DNA from: Hemibagrus wyckioides
Taxonomy: Eukaryota > Chordata > Actinopteri > Siluriformes > Bagridae
Direction of reading: 5' to 3'
Length of the DNA stretch: 64,000 nt
Assembly (NCBI RefSeq): GCF_019097595.1
Contig: NC_080734.1
Coordinates: forward strand, 5,285,392-5,349,391
Part shown: in pieces, positions 1 to 12,200 of the stretch
How the letters are laid out: each line of letters starts with the position of its first letter
How positions within the stretch are numbered: the stretch's first letter is position 1
Program-made: the position numbers and the translations under genes
The notes under the pieces: model-generated
Told to the model about the DNA's origin: nothing
What the model saw: the letters and a program-made list of their open reading frames with translations, nothing else
Database searches by the model: none

Positions 1-3000
1 GTAGTGTACCCTGGTCAGATTTCACACTGTGACCAGTACAGTGTAGTGTACCCTGTTCAGATTTCACACTGTGACCAGTACAGTGTAGTGTGAGCTGGTC
101 AGATTTCACACTGTGACCAGTACAGTGTAGTGTACCCTGTTCAGATTTCACACTGTGACCAGTACAGTGTAGTGTACCCTGGTCAGATTTCACACTGTGA
201 CCAGTACAGTGTAGTGTACCCTGGTCAGATTTCACACTGTGACCAGTACAGTGTAGTGTACCCTGTTCAGATTTCACACTGTGACCAGTACAGTGTAGTG
301 TACCCTGGTCAGATTTCACACTGTGACCAGTGCAGTGTAGTGTACCCTGTTCAGATTTCACACTGTGACCAGTACAGTGTAGTGTGACCAGGTCAGATTT
401 CACACTGTGACCAGTACAGTGTAGTGTGACCTGGTCAGATTTCACACTGTGACCAGTACAGTGTAGTGTACCCTGGTCAGATTTCACACTGTGACCAGTA
501 CAGTGTAGTGTACCCTGGTCAGATTTCACACTGTGACCAGTACAGTGTAGTGTACCCTGGTCAGATTTCACACTGTGACCAGTACAGTGTAGTGTACCCT
601 GGTCAGATTTCACACTGTGACCAGTACAGTGTAGTGTACCCTGGTCAGATTTCACACTGTGACCAGTACAGTGTAGTGTGACCAGGTCAGATTTCACACT
701 GTGACCAGTACAGTGTAGTGTACCCTGGTCAGATTTCACACTGTGACCAGTACAGTGTAGTGTACCCTGGTCAGATTTCACACTGTGACCAGTACAGTGT
801 AGTGTACCCTGGTCAGATTTCACACTGTGACCAGTGCAGTGTAGTGTACCCTGGTCAGATATCACACTGTGACCAGTACAGTGTAGTGTACCTTGGTCAG
901 ATATCACACTGTGACCAGTACAGTGTAGTGTACCCTGGTCAGATTTCACACTGTGACCACTACAGTGTAGTGTACCCTGGTCAGATTTCACACTGTGACC
1001 AGTACAGTGTAGTGTATCCTGTTCAGATTTCACACTGTGACCAGTACAGTGTAGTGTACCCTGGTCAGATTTCACACTGTGACCAGTACAGTGTAGTGTA
1101 CCCTGGTCAGATATCACACTGTGACCAGTGCAGTGTAGTGTACCCTGGTCAGATTTCACACTGTGACCACTACAGTGTAGTGTATCCTGTTCAGATATCA
1201 CACTGTGACCAGTACAGTGTAGTGTACCCTGTTCAGATATCACACTGTGACCAGTACAGTGTAGTGTGAGCTTTTCAGATTTCACACTGTGACCAGTACA
1301 GTGTAGTGTATCCTCGTCAGATATCACACTGTGACCAGTACAGTGTAGTGTACCCTGGTCAGATTTCACACTGTGACCAGTACAGTGTAGTGTACCCTGG
1401 TCAGATTTCACACTGTGACCAGTACAGTGTAGTGTACCCTGGTCAGATTTCACACTGTGACCAGTACAGTGTAGTGTACCCTGGTCAGATTTCACACTGT
1501 GACCAGTACAGTGTAGTGTACCCTGGTCAGATTTCACACTGTGTCCAGTGCAGTGTAATGTACCCTGGTCAGATTTCACACTGTGACCAGTACAGTGTAG
1601 TGTGACCTGGTCAGATTTCACACTGTGACCAGTACAGTGTAGTGTATCCTGGTCAGATTTCACACTCTGACCAGTACAGTGTAGTGTGACCAGGTCAGAT
1701 TTCACACTGTGACCAGTACAGTGTAGTGTATCCTGGTCAGATTTCACACTGTGACCAGTACAGTGTAGTGTATCCTGGTCAGATATCACACTGTGACCAG
1801 TACAGTGTAGTGTACCCTGGTCAGATATCACACTGTGACCAGTGCAGTGTAGTGTACCCTGGTCAGATTTCACACTGTGACCACTACAGTGTAGTGTATC
1901 CTGTTCAGATTTCACACTCTGACCAGTACAGTGTAGTGTATCCTGGTCAGATTTCACACTCTGACCAGTACAGTGTAGTGTACCCTGGTCAGATTTCACA
2001 CTGTTACCAGTACAGTGTAGTGTGACCTGGTCAGATTTCACACTGTGACCAGTACAGTGTAGTGTATCCTCGTCAGATATCACACTGTGACCAGTGCAGT
2101 GTAGTGTACCCTGGTCAGATTTCACACTGTGACCAGTACAGTGTAGTGTATCCTGTTCAGATTTCACACTGTGACCAGTACAGTGTAGTGTACCCTGGTC
2201 AGATTTCACACTGTGACCACTACAGTGTAGTGTATCCTGTTCAGATTTCACACTGTGACCAGTACAGTGTAGTGTATCCTGGTCAGATTTCACACTGTGA
2301 CCACTACAGTGTAGTGTATCCTGTTCAGATTTCACACTGTGACCAGTACAGTGTAGTGTACCCTGGTCAGATTTCACACTGTGACCACTACAGTGTAGTG
2401 TATCCTGTTCAGATTTCACACTCTGACCAGTACAGTGTAGTGTGACCAGGTCAGATTTCACACTGTTACCAGTACAGTGTAGTGTGACCTGGTCAGATTT
2501 CACACTCTGACCAGTACAGTGTAGTGTATCCTCGTCAGATATCACACTGTGACCAGTACAGTGTAGTGTACCCTGGTCAGATATCACACTGTGACCAGTA
2601 CAGTGTAGTGTACCCTGGTCAGATTTCACACTGTGACCAGTACAGTGTAGTGTATCCTGTTCAGATTTCACACTCTGACCAGTACAGTGTAGTGTATCCT
2701 GGTCAGATTTCACACTCTGACCAGTACAGTGTAGTGTGACCAGGTCAGATTTCACACTCTGACCAGTACAGTGTAGTGTGACCAGGTCAGATTTCACACT
2801 CTGACCAGTACAGTGTAGTGTGACCAGGTCAGATTTCACACTCTGACCAGTACAGTGTAGTGTGACCAGGTCAGATTTCACACTCTGACCAGTACAGTGT
2901 AGTGTGACCAGGTCAGATTTCACACTGTGACCAGTACAGTGTAGTGTGACCAGGTCAGATTTCACACTGTGACCAGTACAGTGTAGTGTGACCAGGTCAG

Positions 3001-3006
3001 ATTTCA
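1..3006. repeat. 42-bp tandem satellite (about 71 copies), in a 3' intron of the MOXD-like gene
   Basis: Head-to-tail repeat with an exact 42-bp period from the first base to about 3,006, where it decays into AT-rich unique sequence. The unit contains a CTGGTCAGAT block, then TTCACACTGTGACCAG and TACAGTGTAGTG. Because 42 is a multiple of three, one plus frame reads a 14-residue motif over and over, broken only where the variable block reads GTGTGA instead of GTGTAC or GTGTAT. Variants (GACCAC for GACCAG, CACTCTGACC for CACTGTGACC, GTTCAG for GGTCAG) are clustered, not random, and the last six units (about 2,739-3,000) are nearly all the GTGTGACCAGG type. It lies downstream of the last recognised MOXD-like exon, so it is most likely intronic. 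The array is cut by the window edge. Confidence 0.95.
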
Positions 3007-3059
3007 CATATATAATCAATGAACTCGTGTTTTATTTTCAAACATTATGTTTTTCATAA

Positions 3060-3205
3060 TAATTATTTCTTAAATCTGACTGACCGCATGTTCTTAAATC
3101 TGACTGACCGCATGTTCTTAAATCAATATTTCTTAAATCTGACTGACCGCATGTTCTTAAATCTGACTGACCACATGTTCTTAAATCTGACTGACCACAT
3201 GTTCG
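3060..3205. repeat. 24-bp minisatellite, about 5-6 units
   Basis: Short array of a unit close to CTTAAATCTGACTGACCGCA plus TGTT, with one truncated unit near 3,120 and GACCGC changing to GACCAC in the last copies. It is followed by a T tract (3,207-3,224). It shares only the short word AAATCTGAC with the reverse complement of the adjacent 42-bp satellite, so common origin is possible but weak. Confidence 0.8.
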
Positions 3206-3284
3206 TTTTTTTTTTTTTTTTTTTAGAGTTTCCCCGTAACAACACAAGTGTTTTATTCCTTAAAGCAGTGTAACTCAGACTAAC

Positions 3285-6200
3285 CCAGGTCAGTCCTGAC
3301 CGATTGTAGGTGTCATAGGTGCACTCCACCACCAGGTTGTCTCCCTGTGAGAGGAACATAAGAAAAGCTGGTCATTTAGATTCTTGGTCATTATGTGAGA
3401 CCTGCATCTAAATGTACAGGACAATCTAGAAAAAAAAATTCCTCGTATTGTATTTCTGAGAAATGGACAGAACTCGACACCTACCAGCTTGACCGTTTTG
3501 GTTTTTCCCAGGTTTGTCAATTGCTGGAAGTCAAAATTATAGTGTTCGCTCTGCACTAAGACATCAATCTGTTCTCCGTCTCTAAAGAACACAGAGAGAC
3601 GTGAACACACACTAATCACAGCCTGCCTCCACTCTTTATTCTTAAAACCCCGCTCTTAACATTTCTGTTCTTTCTGTTCTCCATAATTAATGATCATATT
3701 AATCAGTTCTAGTTTTCACTCTACATGCACATGGTCTCCAGTTTCCACGTCTTCCAAACAGCTTTTGTTATTTTCAAGGTTCAGTCCAGTGCAGCTTGTT
3801 TTCCTCCTCAGCGCTCAACTCTTACGTTTTTTAATTTTAGCTTCTGATAAAGAGTTTAAAAAAAAGTCCTTAAAATGTTAGTCATACACTGATCAGGCAT
3901 AACATTATGACTACCGAGAGGTGCCGTGAATAAGACTGATGATCTCCTCATCATGGCACCCATTTGTCCTCAAAGTTGATGTGTTAGAAGCAGGAAAAAT
4001 GGACAAGCGTAAGGATTTTAGCGAGTTTGATGGCGGATGGATGACTGGATCAGAGCATCTCCAAAACTGCAGCTCTTGTGGGGTGTTCCTGGTCTGCAGT
4101 GGTCAGTATCTATCAAAATGATCCTTTAAGTCCTGTAAGTATCCTTTGGAGGCTCCACCTCGCAACTTACAGGACTTAAAGGATATGCTGCTAACATCTT
4201 GGTGCCAGATACCACAGCACACCTTCAGGGATCTAGTGGAGTCCATGCCTCGATGGGTCAGGGCTGTTTTGGCAGATAAAGGTGGTCATAATGTTATGCC
4301 TGATCTGTGTATTTGAAATTAAATGTGATTTTAACCCCAAATAAATTGTATCATAATCACTTCCATTTCTTTGTTACAGTATGCTACACTGGTTTTTTGT
4401 TTATTTGTTTGTTTTTGTTTGCTTTTTTCTACCTGAATTGTCCAACTCGCACCTTCCTTCCTGCCAGGTGTGTGTGCAAGAAAGCTGCAAAAACCTGCAG
4501 GTCCTTAGCTCCTGTAGGCAACTGGGAGAGGGCCTGAAGAACAAAAATAAAACAGAACACAGAACATCCTAAAACCTTCAACTTATTGTGATTTTAAAAT
4601 AAGTAAATAAATAAATGAGGCTTGAGATTGTAGTGCTCGACCCTCTTATCCAGAGCAACTTACATTTATCTCATTTTTTGTATTACTAAGGGCCTTGCTC
4701 AGGGCCCAGCAGCAGTAGCTTGGTGGACCTGGGATATAAACTCACAACCATCTGATCATTAATCCAACGCCTTAACCACATCTTAATAAAACAAATCTGC
4801 CGTCTAACTACATAAAAAGATTTTCAGTGTTAACAAACCTTACCTGGCTACACCTGCTACCTGAATCAAAACCTCCAGTGTTTATAAATGTAAATAATGA
4901 TGTGTCTATAATATGTAAATAACGATGAAACGTAAATGACAAAAAAAAAAAATGGTGTTGGGATGTGTAACAGGAATAATAACAAGAAAAAACGGAATTA
5001 AACACAAGAATCAAGCAGTGAAATGAGACGACTAGCACGCCGTCTCGAGTAGCAAGAGGGAGACTCATTATCACTCAGCTCACGGACGAAAATGAATGCT
5101 TGGTATTAGTGATCTGAGTAACTCAGTGCCTGAGAATGATGCTGGATAAAAAATAAATAAATAAATAACCTGAATCAAAACCTCCAGTTGGGGGCACTAA
5201 TTAATTAAGTAAGTAATTAAGTGTGCTAATTAATTAATGTAAAAATAAATATAATAAATAAATAAATAAATAAATATAAAAAAATAAGTAAATGTAAAAA
5301 ATAAATAAAAAATAAATAAATAACACATGAACAAATAAATATATAAATAAATAATGAAAAAACAGAAGAAGCAGATTTTGTACCTGTGGAATGTAGCTGG
5401 TGTCACACAGGCTGTAGGTGAGGAAGGATGTAGTGTTTGGTGGGATTCCGTAGACCTTCCCAGATGTCACCATGAGTCCCGTCTGCAGCACGCCAGCATC
5501 AAACTGCCGCAGCTGAGCCGTGTAGTAAAACCGCAAGCCTGAGTTGTCAACAACACCTACACACACACACACAAACCACACACATTTTTGTGTAGGGTCA
5601 CAAAAAACCTCTACTACAGCCTCATTGTTTTTATACTAATAACACACTCTTACACACTTCCATGTCCAACTGATAAGTGGATCCTTATCAGAGAAAATCA
5701 TTTTAAATAAAGAGAAAGAGTCAAAGCTTAGTGATGGTGATGGAGAAGTCATGTGACCGTGTTTGGTGAAGTTTATAGCCTTTATAACTTCAGCTTTTTA
5801 CTTCTGCTGATTGTATTTATGCTTCATAACTCCATAAAAGCTGTGTTCGAGTGTGAAAATTATCTTGGTGATCTAAATATGTGAGAATCATAAACCTTTG
5901 TGTTGATTTTCAGTAGGAATTCAAAAGCCAGTGGAAAAATCCTACAGATTGGCTAGCTGTGTGTATTTGTACCTGCGATCTTGTTAGGGTTGTTGTAGTG
6001 CACTTCAAGCCTGTAGAGGGTCCCATTTCCACCCTCACCCACAGGAAGTCCAGCTGCTTCAGGAAATTCAGAAGCCTGAAGATGTTAAAAATAATGACAA
6101 TGAGTTAAATAGAAATCCATAGTCTCTAATGCAAAGAAGAAGATCTGCACCTGTCTCCGAGAGTCAGAAACATGTCTGAATGTCAGTGTTAAGGGAACAG

Positions 6201-9200
6201 GTCTCTCCTGACTCAGGTCTTATTTGATTGATCGTTATCAGTTTGTAGATCTAAATGGTGGCTTCTTTACTTAACTGGCTACAGCTCTGTAAAGCTAAAT
6301 TTGCCCCGGATATATCCTGGTGTATTGGAGGCCAGCGGTAGGTGCTGTGCAGGTAAACCTCACTCCCCTGATCTCAAGAGGTGAATTAGCAAGTGATGCT
6401 AGAGGCTGCAGTCTTTAGCCTCCTTGTTAGATTGCCTGCCTCCCATGCTGGTGACCCGGGTTCCAGACCCGCTTGGAGCAGGTCTGGTAGTAGGACCCTG
6501 GGGGGTTACACTGGTACAGATCTAAACTGTAGCTGGTGCCATCAGGCGTATGCTACAGTGGACTTGCCCAAAATTGAACCCATTCTGGACTTTTTCCCTT
6601 TTCTGTCACTGTACCTCATCGCCTTTCAATCTATATGGTTTAGCTATAAGTAAAAAATAAAAGTATATTGTGCTTTCTCCTATTGGAAACCAAATAAAAA
6701 CAATTTGAAATAAATAAATGGTGACCTCTCGAAGGATACTATAGTTATGGTTGGTGTTCCACAAGGTTCTGTTTTAGGCCCATTGCTTTTCTCCTGATAT
6801 ATGCTATGGTATTAGCTTTAACTGTTTTGCTGATGACACACAGCTATGTTTCAGCTAAGGCAGATGAGAGATGTACATAATATCTCTGTGATAGCCTTCT
6901 TTCATCCAAAATAAGAAATGCAGTATAATGTCACTACATGATGCAGTAAAACTATTTAATGCTTTTGTAACCTCCAGGCTGGATTATTGTAATGCCTTAT
7001 TGTCTGGATGTTCCAGTAGGATCTCAGAACGCAGTCAAATTTCACACTGATTATAAAATACTATTACTGACCTATAAAGCACTAAATGGTCTCACGCCAC
7101 AGTACCTGAGCCATCTTTGGTTATTTATGATCCACCACTCCTACTCTGATCAAAGGGTGCAGGTTATTTGGTAGTACCTCAAGTAGCAAAGGCTACAGCA
7201 GGGGGCAAAGCTTTTTCATACAAAGCCCCACAGTTATGGAACAGCCTTCCAGTTAGTGTTGGGGATTCAGACACAGTCTCAGTGTTTAAGTCTAGGCTGA
7301 AGACACATTTGTTTAGTCAAGCTTTCAATGTATTTTTTCCTTAGGTAAAGGAGCAGATCTGGACGGTTCATGGGCATAAAGTGTTTGGTGTACTGGGATG
7401 TTTGGATGCTGTTATCTTATCACTCTCACAAATCACTCAGGTTTGCTGACTGTGAAGTGGTTGGACGCGTTATCTCTCTGTCGAGCTATACATGCCACTC
7501 CCAAGCTCCCAGTTGACCACTTCTTCTTTCCGGACCCACCTGATCTATCTTGTTGCCCTACTTATCGTTGGAGTCTCGTTACTTGGTGGTGCTCACTGTT
7601 GCTGGTGTTGCCTCCCACTAGACAGCCTGTGGCCCATGGGACTGCTGTGGACTTGGAGACTATCGCTATCATTTATGAACTGCTGTTGCAGCGGTTAGCT
7701 TTGTGCTCATGTCTTCATCAGTGAACATTTGCAGACTTTGGCAGGAAGGAATTAGTGTTAAGGCTATAATGAACTAGAAATTATGCTAACCTATTAGTTG
7801 CTCAAGAGCTCTTGATTGCTGCTGTAGAAAGGACATTATTTACATTTACATTATTTACTGTCCAGTGTCACGCAAATGAGGATGAGGTTCCCGTCTGAGC
7901 CTGGTTCCTCTCAAGGTTTCTTCCTCATGTCATCTCAGGGAGTTTTTCCTCACCACCAGCGCCTCAGGCTTGCTCATTAGGGATAAATATTGGATAATGT
8001 AATTCTAAACTTGTTTCTATGTCTCTGTAAATCTGCTTTGAGACAATGTCCATTGTTAAAAGCGCTATAAAATTAAATTGAATTGAAAATTGAATTGTAC
8101 TGAATGAACTATGATTATTGCGCCATGTTGTTATTGTAACAAATTTAATTTGCTATTTTATTTTTCCAAATTTATTCTAAAAAAAAATGAGTTGAGGTTT
8201 TGGCCTAGAATTGTCTATTAAACTTTGTTTTCCAGTCCTCTTGAGAAACAGGTAGAGTATCTACGAGTCGGGAAGTCTTAATTACGACATCGGGTTTGTT
8301 CAGATCTCTTTAGCATGCGCTAGAGGTTTTCTTGATTAAGAAAATACATAAAAACACAGCAAGATTTTAGCAGTTTGCTTGTAACTTTCAGTAACTTTCT
8401 GCGTAAAGCAAACACGTAATACCTGAAAATAACTCAAATCAGCTTCTGAGATTTACCTTTAACTACAGACGCTGCATCCATTCATTCCACCACTTGAAAA
8501 CACCAAAATCAACCAAGTGTGATAAACATTTTGTTGGTTGATATCACAATATCACTGAAAACGAAGAAAACAAACATGACTGAATTAAACTAAAATAAAC
8601 GTTTGTACATCATGTAGAACAGTATTACGGATGAGTCGGATGTTCCAAGCATGAGGAGTTTAATCTCAACATGGAAGTTTAATGTAGAAATTGAAGGTAA
8701 TAAAATGCCTGTCAGGTCGACTCCCACTTAATGTGCTATACTAATACGGCTGCTGATGTTCTCACACACCTGACCTGTAATCACACCCCTGAACACAATC
8801 ACCTCACACACCGTGAATTAATCCATCAGTGTGTTCATACCTGATGTTTTTTGTGTATTCATTATCTGCTTTAGATCTTTTTGGTCTTTTATCCCTGGTC
8901 TGGATTTTTGCTCCTGTGTTTTGTACCTTTTACGGTGATCAGGTATTACATTCCGAGCTTTTATGTATATATATGAGGTTACAAATGTAACTGTTGGAAG
9001 AAAAGATTAGAAAAAAATCCTGGCACTGAAAAGCAATTATTCTGAGATTAGATGCAGAAATGTGTTGAGACATTTCAGTCAGGCACAATGGGGATTAAAG
9101 CGTTCAGTTCTTACATGAAAACCGAGAAGCACAAGCTTTATATCAGCAGCCGAGTTGAGCGTGTTAAATTCTGTCTTAAAGACATCTGTCATGATTTAGA

Positions 9201-12200
9201 GCTGAATTCAGGTAAACAATGTTTTAGAAATGTTTTTTGTTTAACTTTATTTATTTTCTAACCTAACCTTGCAAAACACTGGGTGAAAGAGCTGGGTTTT
9301 CAAAACCTCCTTTTTCTACATTGAGCAACAATTATAGACTGTGTAAATTTTTTATGTTCAGAAATTTTATATTCTAATTCTTTTGTCCTCAACATTACAA
9401 ATTTTTGGCCTGAATATGAAAAAAAATTGGATATTTAGTTTTTATATTATATTATATTATATTATATTATATTATTAGTTTTAAATAAAAAAAAAAAAAT
9501 TAAAAAATTCAGCCAGACTAAGAGTTAAATGCAATTTTCTTGTACTTTTCTACATTTGGAAGACTTTAAAATGCTCGAAGTTTACTTTTTGTTGTTGTAC
9601 ATGCAGAAGAGGAGTATATATATTTTTTCTTAGCAAAGAAGAACTATTTCCAGTAAAAAATAAAAAAAATATATCCATTCAGTATGATCTGCTGGCCAGA
9701 TCTTAAATAATAATAAATGTACCTTTTTACAGAAAGCATGTTTGTAGCATTTACATAATTTACATTTCATAATTATTAGATTACAAGTCATACAAAAGTG
9801 CTGTAGATTTTTTTTAGTAACATTTTAAATTATTTATCTGAAACATCCAGGTAGGTTATAATAAAGGAGATTTCACATACATGTTTGTAAATGTAATAGA
9901 CACAATAGACGCAAATGGACTCATTCAACTGACCTATGAAACAAAAATAGACCCTAAAACGTAGACATCACGGCCAAAGAAGAAATGATCTTCATCTGTA
10001 TTTGCTCCTAGATTATGGTAAAATCTCCTGCTTTTTATATTTGGCCCCATCAGTGTAGATTTATACTTTAACAGTTGAATTAGGAGAACCTTTAATAGAA
10101 AATAATGATTCACCAAAATGTGCTTTTTATTTTTTCCCCAGATCTTCAAATATCATCATGGAGATCACTTCCTACTGCATTTTAAAGACGTTTAAAACAG
10201 GACATGAGTTATGACTTTGATTATCAGCATCATTCACATCAATCATGGCCTCATGTATTAAGGTATAAAATATCTATCTAAATCTGAGCTTCATCGTCAT
10301 CTCTTCAGTCCACTGATCACTAACGCTCTAACAAGAGCGGAGAAATACCTGCTGATTCATTCAGTAAGATCTGCTGACTAAATGATTTGTTTCGATATTG
10401 ATAACACTTTGTATACTGATCAGGCATAACATTATGACCACCTGCCCAAAATTGAGTCCCCGTTTTGCTACGAAAACAGCCCTGACCCATCAAGACATGG
10501 ACTCCACTAGATCCCTGAAGGTGTGCTGTGGTATCTGGCACCAAGATGTTAGCAGCAGATCTTTTAAATTCTGTAAGTTGCAAGGTGGGGCCTCCATACT
10601 TACACAGGACTTAAAGGATACTTTTGATAGATACTGACCAGACCAGGAACACCCCACAAGAGCTGCAGTTTTGGAGATGCTCTGATCCAGTCATCTAGCC
10701 ATCACAATTTGGCCAAAATATTCACTTGCTGCCTAATTTATCCCACCCACTAATAGGTGCCATGATGAGGAGATCATCACTTCACCTGTCCGAGGTCATA
10801 ATGTTATGCCTCCTCGGTGAATATGCAGCTTTTATTTTGGATGTATATAGATTTATATAGTTCAGATCACTCACCTCTCCTCCGACGCCCCAAACAGCGA
10901 TGGCCTGCAAGCACTTTGTTTCCGTAGTGTAACACTGCGTCTCAGAGAGCTTGGTCACTGAAGGTGGACATCGGTACAGCAATATGTGATGCACTAAGTC
11001 CAGGTTCTGGATCACTGGTTCTATCTGAGGACAAAAACATGGTGAAAAGATCTGCAAGCTTGTTCTGATTAACATGAAGCTATGGTATATTCATGAATAA
11101 ATGCTGCTGCTTACACGGTAGATGTGGTATTTCCTGTCAAACTCTGGAAGTGGCATAACCTTGCAGTGGTAGTAAGTGCTTACGGCGGGTATCGTAAACT
11201 GCACAGAAATTTTAAAGGAAAAAAAGAACCTAGTAAATAAGTAGATTTAATGAGAACAAATGTAACAATATGTTAAAGAAAAATAAAGAGTTTATTATAA
11301 AGTAAAAACAAAATGAAATGAAATAAACAAAAATAAAACCAATTCTAATTGATTTAGTTTATCTCATAGCTTTAATTCAATTTTATTTATAAAATATTTC
11401 ACAAATAAAATAATTAATATATTTTTATAGTTTTAATTAATTTATTACATTTTTCATATAAAATAAAATAAATGTTATTAAATAAAGTAAAACTAAACTA
11501 AACTAAATAGTCGTCCAAGTCTTAATATTAAACCACTAAGGCTATTTAATTAAAATCTAATTTAATTAAAATATTTTTTACATAAAAATTAACACATTTT
11601 TTAGTTTTAATTAATTTATTAAATAGCTTATATAACATAAATATTAATACAAAATAAATGTTTTAATATTTAATTAAACACTCATCCATTTCTTAATATT
11701 AAAGGCTACATGTTTTTTCATTTTTTTATTTAAATCTAATTTAATTAAAATATTTTTACATTTACATATTTTTACAAAACAACACATTTTATAGTTTTAA
11801 TTCATTTATTTAATTCTATTTACTTCATTTAAATAGTTAATATAAATTAAATAAATATTATTAAATAAAATATATGTTTTAATATTTAATTGAAATATTT
11901 TGTCACATTTAATTTATCTTAGGGAACCTAGTGGATGCTTTATTACATTATCTTAGAGGGCATTTCTACCTTGGGGGCAATATAGTGGGCTTTTCATCAC
12001 ATTATCTATCTGTCAGAATAACATAAAGGGCATCTTATCACATTTTATCAATATTAGAGGCAACCTCTTGGGCACTTTGTCACATTATCTCTACTGTAAT
12101 ACTCCTAGAGGGAATGTTATCTACCTTGGGAGCAACATAGTGGGCACATAACATAGAGGGCATCTTATCGCATTTTTATCGACATTAGGGGCAACCTTGT

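Noticed and set aside
130..2739. Seven open frames of 71-183 codons reading a Tyr-Pro-Gly-Gln-Ile-Ser-His motif
   Set aside because: The 42-bp satellite is a multiple of three, so frames stay open by arithmetic. They are broken at each GTGTGA variant and have no signal of coding selection.
6404..6480. tRNA gene
   Set aside because: Only B-box-like and anticodon-arm-like pieces are present; stems do not close. Better read as a SINE head.
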